Shown here in pieces: positions 31,588-37,233 of a DNA stretch of 37,233 nt. The translations under genes and the position numbers were made by a program. The notes under the pieces are model-generated. The model had not been told where the DNA came from. It was given only the letters and a program-made list of their open reading frames with translations, and did not search any database. Within the stretch, counting starts at the first letter, position 1; each line of letters opens with the position of its first letter. Origin of the DNA: JABCPE02 sp963509715 (GTDB taxonomy: Bacteria; Bacteroidota; Bacteroidia; Flavobacteriales; Weeksellaceae); contig CAUPCB010000015.1 in assembly GCA_963509715.1 (NCBI GenBank), forward strand, positions 1 through 37,233. The letters are read 5' to 3'.

Positions 31588-32345
31588 TGGAGAAGCTGAG
31601 AGTAGAAAATTTGAATTTTAAAGTAGGTAAAGTTGAAATCCTAAAAGATGTATCACTTAGCGTAAAGGAAAACTCTTTCGTGGGGGTGATAGGGCATAAT
31701 GGTTCAGGGAAATCAACGATGCTGAAAACTATATATGGAGTAAATAAGCCCACAGGCGGTAAAATCTTTTTTGATGAACATGATTTGTTCCAGTTGTCAG
31801 GAAGAGAAAGAGCGAAAAAAATAGCAGTTTTGGCTCAGGAGTCTGGCGGTCAGTTTGATTTTAGCGTTCAGCAGGTGGTAGAGATGGGGAGATATCCTCA
31901 TAAAGATACACTAGAAAACTATTCCAAAGAAGACCTAGAAAAAGTAGACAAGGTACTCCACGAAATGAAACTAGAGGACTATAGAGACCGTAGTTTTAAT
32001 ACCCTTTCGGGGGGGGAGAAACAAAGGGTTTTGATAGCAAGACTTCTAGTGCAGGAGAGTAAATTCATCATCCTAGATGAGCCTACGAACCACTTGGACA
32101 TAGGGCATCAGATAGAGATTATGAATATCATTAAGAACATGGGGGTTACAGTTCTTTCGGCAATTCATGATATGAATATAGCATCTATATACTGTGATGA
32201 GCTGGTTGCGATGAAAAAAGGCGAAGTCCTATTGCAGGGGCCTACGGATGAGGTGCTTACGCCAGAGCTGTTAAAGGAATTATTTGATGTGGAATCTGAA
32301 ATACATAATATCAACGGACGCAGACATATAATATACAATCCATAG
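31587..32345 (+). CDS. FepC-type ABC transporter ATP-binding protein
   Basis: A 252-residue ATPase that powers siderophore import. Walker A is GHNGSGKST (36-44), the signature motif LSGGEKQR starts at Leu140, Walker B is FIILDEP (160-166), and the switch histidine lies in SAIHDMN. The YPHKDTLENYS region after the Q-loop (LAQESGG) is typical of the FepC/BtuD branch. The signature glycines are encoded by a run of eight G (32009-32016), unusual in this AT-rich sequence and a possible slippage site; as read here the frame is intact. It overlaps the permease gene by one base. Confidence 0.96.
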   Translation: MEKLRVENLNFKVGKVEILKDVSLSVKENSFVGVIGHNGSGKSTMLKTIYGVNKPTGGKIFFDEHDLFQLSGRERAKKIAVLAQESGGQFDFSVQQVVEMGRYPHKDTLENYSKEDLEKVDKVLHEMKLEDYRDRSFNTLSGGEKQRVLIARLLVQESKFIILDEPTNHLDIGHQIEIMNIIKNMGVTVLSAIHDMNIASIYCDELVAMKKGEVLLQGPTDEVLTPELLKELFDVESEIHNINGRRHIIYNP

Positions 32346-32388
32346 AATACTAGTTTAAATCAATAATAACTTTAAAAATTATCAAAAA

Positions 32389-34731
32389 ATGGTTAGAAAA
32401 ATTCTAAGCACAGGTTTTGTATTGGCTTCTATCGGGCTATATTCACAAACCGTAATTACAGGGGAGGTACATGATACCTCGGGAAATGCTATCCCGAATG
32501 TGAAGGTAAGTTTTGAGGGTTCTGCCACAGAAACAGTTACTGATGGTAATGGTAAATTTATCATCAATATACCATCTCAAAAAGGAACGCTGACTTTCTC
32601 GGCAGAAAATTTTCATCCATTTAGAAGAAGTGTAGGAGCTAATACTCCTGTAGTCTATGTAGTGATGAAGGAGGGTTCTAAAGAAATACCAGAAGTGGTG
32701 ATTTCTACACAGAAAAAATTAGAAGTTAACAAATTAAACATAAAAAACTTAGATGCTCCAATGACTGTAAATGTGCTTAATCGTGCAGTATTACAGAAAT
32801 GGAATATTAACAATATAGAGGAAGCTTCTAAGATGGTTGCTGGGGTAAATCCTGTAAAGCAGTATGCTGGTTTCCAGTTCTTTAATATAAGAGGGTTTGA
32901 TAACTTTGTGGTTCTATATGACGGAATCAGAGACGAAAGACACACCATCACTCAGAGTGCTCCTGTTGCCAGCTTTGCCAATGTGGAGAGGGTGGAGTTC
33001 TTGAAAGGGCCTTCTGGTGATATGTTTGGACACTCTGCATTAGGGGGAATCATCAATATTATTAGAAAAAAGCCAACTTACACTACACAAGGAGAGGCTA
33101 AATTCACCATCGGAAGCTACAATACATATAATGTAGAAATGGGAATAGGAGGACCTATTTCTAACAAGCTGAGATACCGTGTAGATGCAGGGCTGATGAA
33201 TACAGATGGCTTTAAAGGGATAAAAGAAAAGAATTTTAACTCTTCCCTAATGCTACAATATACGCCAGACCACCAAAACACATTGGAGTTCTTTGCGCAG
33301 TATAACAATGACCACTATGGAGCAGATGCTGGTGTTCCTGCAACAAACGACGGAAGACCTTACGACTGGATAAATCCTATGATAAATTTATCTGATAAGC
33401 GTGATTATCTGAAAAATGAGAAAAAAGAATTTTATCTGAAATATAAACATAGATTTGATTTCGGAGGAACTTTTGACTATAAGCTTTCTTACTTTGATGA
33501 CTCATTAGATTACTTGATGGATGAAGTTCTTTTTACAGATAAAGCAACAAAAACTTTATCTAGAAAAAATGGACCATACCACTTTAAACATGTTACAAGA
33601 CCATTGATGAATCAGCTAGATTTTAGTTTTGGATTTAAAACATGGGACTTTAAGCATAAGATGATTGTAGGAAATACTTTCTCTTACTTGGATAGAAAAA
33701 CATGGAATGGAGATGTTACAGAGGGGACAAGTGGTCAGAATATTCCTATCGTAGACCCTGTTCTTGGAATGGGAGAGAGAAGAGTGGATATAACTAAAGT
33801 AACCACTATAAAAGAGGTTGTTACAGGGTTTTATCTTCAAGATTGGATAGAATTAGCAGATAGATTTAAAGTTTTACTTGGAGGAAGATATGATTATTTT
33901 GATGGGTCATATGATGGTAGAAGGTTAATAACTGCACAACCAAACCCTAGTAATGGCTCTCATCATAATTTCACTTATAGAGCTGCGCTTTCATTCCAGC
34001 CAATTAAGAATTTCATGACTATCTATGGGTCTTCTTCTAGTTTCTTCAAACCTACTCGTTCTCACGACCATAGAACAGGAAAACTCTTTAAACCAGAGGA
34101 AGGAATACAGATAGAAGGGGGTATTAAATTAGAAAAGAAAGACAGATTGAATGTTACCATTTCAGGATTCTATATAGAAAAGAAAAACCTTATTGTGGGA
34201 CATTATGTGAGAAGTCAGGTAGGAAAAGCATATTCTAGAGGTTTTGAAGTAGATGCAGATGCAGAAATCTTCAAAGGGCTTTATGCTAAAGTAGGTTATG
34301 CATTTACAGATGCGTTCCTAGGAATGCAGGAGCCAGAGCCAGGAAAAGCGGATCTATCTCATAACAAAACTCCATGGACGCCGAAACACTCTTTCAATGC
34401 GTGGGCAAACTATGAGCCTCGTACATTTATGAAAGGCTTTGGGGTTGGTTTAGGAGTGTTCTATACTGATGAAACATATAGAACTGAGAAAAATGACCAA
34501 GTTCTTCCTGCATACACTCTTCTAAATGGAGCAATCTATTATCAGGCGAAGAATAACATCAGAATAGGGCTGAATGTAGAAAATATTTTGAACACAACAT
34601 ATTATAACAACGCCCTTTCTAGCAATGATTTGGATTCTAATAATCCTGCAGACAAGCCATATCAGGCTACTTTCCAGATTAACCCAGGTAGAAATAGAAA
34701 TTATAAACTGACGATATCATATTCATTTTAA
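32389..34731 (+). CDS. TonB-dependent siderophore receptor
   Basis: A 780-residue outer-membrane receptor. It has a signal peptide (about 1-19), a CarboxypepD_reg-like beta domain (about 22-95: VITGEVHDTSGNAIPNVKVSF), and a TonB-box-like PEVVIST around 98-104. The plug (about 115-225) includes GVNPVKQYAGFQFFNIRGFD and the hallmark EFLKGPSGDMFGHSALGGII, and a 22-strand barrel ends in RNYKLTISYSF. The plug sequence and barrel length fit ferric-siderophore receptors (TIGR01783 type). It follows the ATPase gene after 43 bases without a terminator, so all four genes are probably one transcript. TonB/ExbB-like genes lie just beyond. The exact siderophore is unknown. Confidence 0.94.
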   Translation: MVRKILSTGFVLASIGLYSQTVITGEVHDTSGNAIPNVKVSFEGSATETVTDGNGKFIINIPSQKGTLTFSAENFHPFRRSVGANTPVVYVVMKEGSKEIPEVVISTQKKLEVNKLNIKNLDAPMTVNVLNRAVLQKWNINNIEEASKMVAGVNPVKQYAGFQFFNIRGFDNFVVLYDGIRDERHTITQSAPVASFANVERVEFLKGPSGDMFGHSALGGIINIIRKKPTYTTQGEAKFTIGSYNTYNVEMGIGGPISNKLRYRVDAGLMNTDGFKGIKEKNFNSSLMLQYTPDHQNTLEFFAQYNNDHYGADAGVPATNDGRPYDWINPMINLSDKRDYLKNEKKEFYLKYKHRFDFGGTFDYKLSYFDDSLDYLMDEVLFTDKATKTLSRKNGPYHFKHVTRPLMNQLDFSFGFKTWDFKHKMIVGNTFSYLDRKTWNGDVTEGTSGQNIPIVDPVLGMGERRVDITKVTTIKEVVTGFYLQDWIELADRFKVLLGGRYDYFDGSYDGRRLITAQPNPSNGSHHNFTYRAALSFQPIKNFMTIYGSSSSFFKPTRSHDHRTGKLFKPEEGIQIEGGIKLEKKDRLNVTISGFYIEKKNLIVGHYVRSQVGKAYSRGFEVDADAEIFKGLYAKVGYAFTDAFLGMQEPEPGKADLSHNKTPWTPKHSFNAWANYEPRTFMKGFGVGLGVFYTDETYRTEKNDQVLPAYTLLNGAIYYQAKNNIRIGLNVENILNTTYYNNALSSNDLDSNNPADKPYQATFQINPGRNRNYKLTISYSF

Positions 34732-34749
34732 TAACTAATTTTTATCTAG

Positions 34750-34783
34750 AAACAGACTATTTTTCGGAATAGTCTGTTTTTTT
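34750..34783 (+). terminator. Terminator of the siderophore uptake operon
   Basis: AAACAGACTATT pairs perfectly with AATAGTCTGTTT around TTTCGG and is followed by a T tract. It ends the receptor transcript and separates it from the ExbB-like gene. Confidence 0.92.
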
Positions 34784-34841
34784 AATTGTATATCGTGATA
34801 CAAAATAGGGTCATATTAGCGTTATTCAAAGGAAAAACCTT

Positions 34842-34849
34842 TATCTTTG
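34842..34849 (+). promoter_or_regulatory. -7 box of the exbB-like gene
   Basis: TATCTTTG matches TAnnTTTG and lies 17 bases before the chosen ATG at 34867. The frame is open upstream to a TTG at 34786, but that would precede the promoter and fall in the terminator tail. No properly spaced TTG -33 element was found. Confidence 0.5.
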
Positions 34850-34866
34850 TCAAAAATTTAAAATAT

Positions 34867-35499
34867 ATGGAGAAGGGAAATCAAATTTCACTTTGGGAAT
34901 TGCTCTTTAGCGGACAGATGGTTACTAGTTTTTTTGTGGTGGCTATGTTTGTTCTTGCAGTGGTCGTTTTGTATTCGTTTTTCGAAAAATATCTATCACT
35001 AAAATCGATGGATACAGAGGAAGATGATTTTTTGGATAATATAGCAGACTGTCTATATGACCACCGCCTTGATTCTGCAAAGGATTTATGCAAAAGGATT
35101 TCTTCTCCAGAAGCCAGAATAATAAGAAAAGGATTAGAAAAAATAGACAAATCTTCGCTGGAGATGTTCGTCACGATAGTCAATCAGAGAGAAACAGAAA
35201 TCATCCAACTGCGAAAAAACCTTTTTAAATTCAGCCTTTGGGCGAGGGTGGTTTTGTTCTTGGGAGTTCTAGGAACGGGTATTTCTATCATTTTCTTTTT
35301 TTCAGAAGGTTTTTCAGATTTGTCAGATGAGCGTTTTTATACTTCGTTTTTCCCAGTGAGCATCGGAGCTATGTTAGGAGGACTTATTTATATATTTAAA
35401 TTGATTTTAGGTTCACTGACATATAGAATAGAACTGTCACTGAAAATGGGAGAAAATAAATTTCTGGAAATCATAGAAGAAATCAAAAACATGAATTAA
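34867..35499 (+). CDS. MotA/TolQ/ExbB-family proton channel protein
   Basis: A 210-residue inner-membrane protein with three membrane helices at about 20-40, 126-146 and 161-182. A cytoplasmic region with two CysLeu segments (DCLYDH, DLCKRI) lies between the first two. The second helix holds LGVLGTGIS, in which Thr137 corresponds to the conserved pore Thr of ExbB. In the third helix PVSIGAMLGGLIY, a Ser replaces the other usual Thr. It is a shortened, divergent member that should form part of a proton-driven motor. It ends 1 base before a TonB-like gene, so the pair is co-translated. No ExbD is present. Confidence 0.8.
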   Translation: MEKGNQISLWELLFSGQMVTSFFVVAMFVLAVVVLYSFFEKYLSLKSMDTEEDDFLDNIADCLYDHRLDSAKDLCKRISSPEARIIRKGLEKIDKSSLEMFVTIVNQRETEIIQLRKNLFKFSLWARVVLFLGVLGTGISIIFFFSEGFSDLSDERFYTSFFPVSIGAMLGGLIYIFKLILGSLTYRIELSLKMGENKFLEIIEEIKNMN

Positions 35500-35500
35500 G

Positions 35501-36223
35501 ATGAACAAGGTAAAAAGCATAGGATTGACAGCGGTTATCAGCATTCTATTTGTAGGAGTGCTGCACATTATCCCTATAAATAAAAAACAAAGAGAAAAAG
35601 ATGAATTGGCTAAAAATGTTTCGATAGAAGAGGATTTAGAATTCAGAGATTCTTTGGCTCAAAACATTTCATTGGATCCGCCTATGGTAGATGAAGTGCA
35701 GAATGTGCAGCCACTTCCGCCTCAGCCTTCAGAAACTCCTAAAAAACAGGAAGTTCCTGTAGAAAAACCAGCTGAACCCGTGAAAGAAGAAGTGGCTGCA
35801 TCAAAAGAACCAGCGGCTAATGAAGAAATAAAAAAAGAAGAGCCTAAGAAAAAAGAAACAAAAAAGGAAATCGCTGACGCAAAAACAGCCAAAACAAAAG
35901 AAGCCAATGCTAAAAAAGAAGCTGAAGCCAAAAAAGAGGTCATAAAGGAAAGCAAAATAGGTGTTGATAGGAAATTGATTTCAGGAATTCCAGGGACGAA
36001 CAATTATAAAGGAAAACTTCCTGCCCATAGTGTGAAAGAAAAAGGTTCCATCACGATTTCTTATGTTGTCGATACTAATGGAAGGGTGATTTCTGCCCAA
36101 AGAGTGGGAGGGCTGAGGTCTCGTAATGCGATAAATAACGCCATCACAATGGTCAAAAAACATGTAAAAGCAGAAAAAGGAAAAACACAATCCACAGGAA
36201 CATATACGATTGAATTTAAATAA
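35501..36223 (+). CDS. TonB-family energy transducer
   Basis: A 240-residue protein with TonB architecture. It has a single N-terminal membrane helix (about 7-25, with Ser14 and His22), then a long periplasmic spacer. The spacer starts with a Pro-rich part (PLPPQPSETPKKQEVPVEKP) and continues into a Lys/Glu/Ala-rich TolA-like segment to about 150. The C-terminal domain (about 160-240) contains the TonB_C-like block GSITISYVVDTNGRVISAQRVGG and the final TGTYTIEFK. It would pass energy from the ExbB-like channel to outer-membrane receptors such as the siderophore receptor upstream. The Ser-His spacing in the helix differs from E. coli TonB. A terminator overlaps its stop codon. Confidence 0.85.
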   Translation: MNKVKSIGLTAVISILFVGVLHIIPINKKQREKDELAKNVSIEEDLEFRDSLAQNISLDPPMVDEVQNVQPLPPQPSETPKKQEVPVEKPAEPVKEEVAASKEPAANEEIKKEEPKKKETKKEIADAKTAKTKEANAKKEAEAKKEVIKESKIGVDRKLISGIPGTNNYKGKLPAHSVKEKGSITISYVVDTNGRVISAQRVGGLRSRNAINNAITMVKKHVKAEKGKTQSTGTYTIEFK

Positions 36224-36247
36224 GCAATGAAAATTGCTTATTTTTTT
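36218..36247 (+). terminator. Terminator of the exbB-tonB-like pair
   Basis: AAATAAGCAAT pairs perfectly with ATTGCTTATTT around a GAAA tetraloop and is followed by T. Its 5' arm includes the tonB-like stop codon (36221-36223), so termination begins immediately at the gene end. Confidence 0.9.
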
Positions 36248-36262
36248 ATTTAAAATTAAGGT

Positions 36263-36505
36263 ATGGAAGTAATAATTGAAATAATTATAAAGGAATTTCT
36301 TATTGATTTTCTCGGAATTAATACGAGATATTATTTTTTTAGAATCTTTAAGAAAAATATTAAGAAAAAAATTTTATCAGCCAATCAAAATGAGATAGTA
36401 ACTGGTTTTGCACAGGGATTTTATAATCTCTTTGTAGGAATTTTTGTATTTTCGTTATTAGTTGCTTTGATGGTCTATTTACTACATATTTTAGGATTAT
36501 TGTAA
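36263..36505 (+). CDS. Hypothetical small membrane protein
   Basis: An 80-residue protein that I do not recognise. A hydrophobic, Ile-rich start (MEVIIEIIIKEFLIDFLG) is followed by a basic stretch (FRIFKKNIKKKIL, residues about 27-38) and one clear membrane helix at about 56-78 (FVGIFVFSLLVALMVYLLHIL). Positive charges before the helix suggest a cytoplasmic N-terminus. It lies 39 bases after the tonB-like stop, beyond a terminator, and 17 bases before the next hypothetical gene, with which it is probably co-transcribed. Confidence 0.6.
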   Translation: MEVIIEIIIKEFLIDFLGINTRYYFFRIFKKNIKKKILSANQNEIVTGFAQGFYNLFVGIFVFSLLVALMVYLLHILGLL

Positions 36506-36522
36506 TTTTTTAAAAAAATAAG

Positions 36523-36966
36523 ATGATAATAACAGTAATCGTTAATGATAATTTTTCAGTAAATTTCTATAAGGATGAGAAACTCTTTCTTTACATGAAA
36601 AGAAAATCTAAATTGGGAAAACTTACAGGAGAAATATACAATGCAAAAGATGAACCTCTGCTTAAAGTAGAATCTTTCTTTTGGCTGGGAACGAAAATTA
36701 CTTATCAAAATTTAGAAATACCTTTTTATAGAAAAGCATATTTTTTCTATGAAAGGTTTATAATGAACCAAAAAGACAAAATAGAGTTGTTTTTCTTTTT
36801 TGCATATTATAGAATATATTGGAATAATAAATTTATTGCAGACACGAATGTTATCTACACATTCAAACATAATTTAAAATTAGAACTTCATTTTAATACA
36901 AATGATGAAGAACAGATTTATTATTCCACTATATTTTTCTGTGTGGGCAATTTATTTATGAAATAA
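36523..36966 (+). CDS. Hypothetical protein rich in aromatic residues
   Basis: A 147-residue protein of unrecognised family, with an AT-rich gene. It lacks a signal peptide. The sequence is mostly predicted beta strands with many Phe and Tyr (PFYRKAYFFYERFIM, IELFFFFAYYRIYW), and a late KHNLKLELHFNTNDEEQIYY block. The pattern of short charged turns between aromatic strands suggests a small beta-sandwich or membrane-associated domain. It follows the 80-residue membrane protein by 17 bases. No function is proposed. Confidence 0.55.
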   Translation: MIITVIVNDNFSVNFYKDEKLFLYMKRKSKLGKLTGEIYNAKDEPLLKVESFFWLGTKITYQNLEIPFYRKAYFFYERFIMNQKDKIELFFFFAYYRIYWNNKFIADTNVIYTFKHNLKLELHFNTNDEEQIYYSTIFFCVGNLFMK

Positions 36967-37233
36967 AATTACTCTTTATACTTATATATTATGCTGACAA
37001 AAATTATTTTCATCAAATTTTAGAAAATAATTCCTGCAAATTTTGGAATAAAAACTATTCCTTATTTCATTTTAAAGCCAAATTTATCGTAATCACATTA
37101 TATTTTCTGACTAAATTTTATGGTAAAAGTATTGAATAACCAATAAAAAATAGATTTTTTCAAATTAAAACTAAATCGGCCTTAATTTTTTCTTATTATA
37201 AATCAGTAATTTAGTTAAATTGTTGTAAAAAAG
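36967..37233. other. Gene-free, AT-rich end of window
   Basis: These 267 bases hold no convincing coding frame on either strand, no RNA gene and no strong hairpin. They are probably an intergenic region leading to a gene outside the window. Confidence 0.5.

Noticed and set aside
32009..32016. Frameshift or pseudogene at the G8 tract
   Set aside because: The frame stays open through Walker B and to a normal stop at 252 residues, so the gene is intact as read.
1..37233. CRISPR arrays, insertion sequences, prophage or integrated elements
   Set aside because: No regularly spaced direct repeats, transposase or integrase frames, tRNA-flanked repeats or phage structural genes were seen on reading both strands.

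Overview
The window is a chromosomal stretch from a low-GC member of the Bacteroidota, class Flavobacteriia, most likely family Weeksellaceae (the Chryseobacterium / Elizabethkingia / Riemerella / Bergeyella group). The assignment is an inference. It rests on families typical of that group (DUF4294, DUF4920, MnmD, BBP2-type porin, a TonB receptor with a CarboxypepD_reg-like N-terminus), on lipoprotein and Sec signals of flavobacterial style, on promoters of the TTG-N19-21-TAnnTTTG type, and on the near absence of Shine-Dalgarno sites. No rRNA, tRNA, insertion sequence, prophage or CRISPR array was seen. Coding density is high, and no gene-free stretch exceeds 300 bases.

Layout. 1-6400 (mostly + strand): groEL, an AT-rich PIN-domain protein, a WG-repeat lipoprotein, a DMT/EamA exporter and an AraJ-like MFS exporter, each closed by a hairpin terminator. 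6400-15700: a lipoprotein and an M3 peptidase (Dcp) on -, a hemerythrin-like protein on +, uvrB on -, a PepSY-like lipoprotein on +, ilvE on -, then a PD-(D/E)XK nuclease-like gene coupled to mnmD on +. 15700-21600: a small outer-membrane protein, free-methionine-R-sulfoxide reductase (msrC), a DUF4294 protein, an M42 aminopeptidase followed by a short MerR regulator, a POT peptide transporter, and an exported thioredoxin/DUF4920 pair. 21600-29400: an OFA-type MFS carrier, a YceI protein and metG on -, a porin on +, and the likely - strand operon trmB-ruvC-exported aspartoacylase-like protein.

29500-36970 is one functional block for TonB-dependent iron (siderophore) uptake. A good promoter drives a lipoprotein substrate-binding protein, a FecCD permease and an FepC-type ATPase, whose reading frames overlap, and then a siderophore-type TonB receptor, ending in a strong terminator. 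Immediately after come an ExbB/TolQ-like channel protein and a TonB-like energy transducer, with no ExbD between or after them, and then two unrecognised small proteins.

Most of the window is ordinary housekeeping and transport. The points most worth a second look are an eight-G homopolymer inside the ABC signature motif of the iron ATPase, the ExbB-TonB pair lacking ExbD, the two AT-rich nuclease-like genes (PIN and PD-(D/E)XK) set among core genes, and a TCTAGA repeat element upstream of groEL. I did not find a convincing, wholly new multi-gene system.
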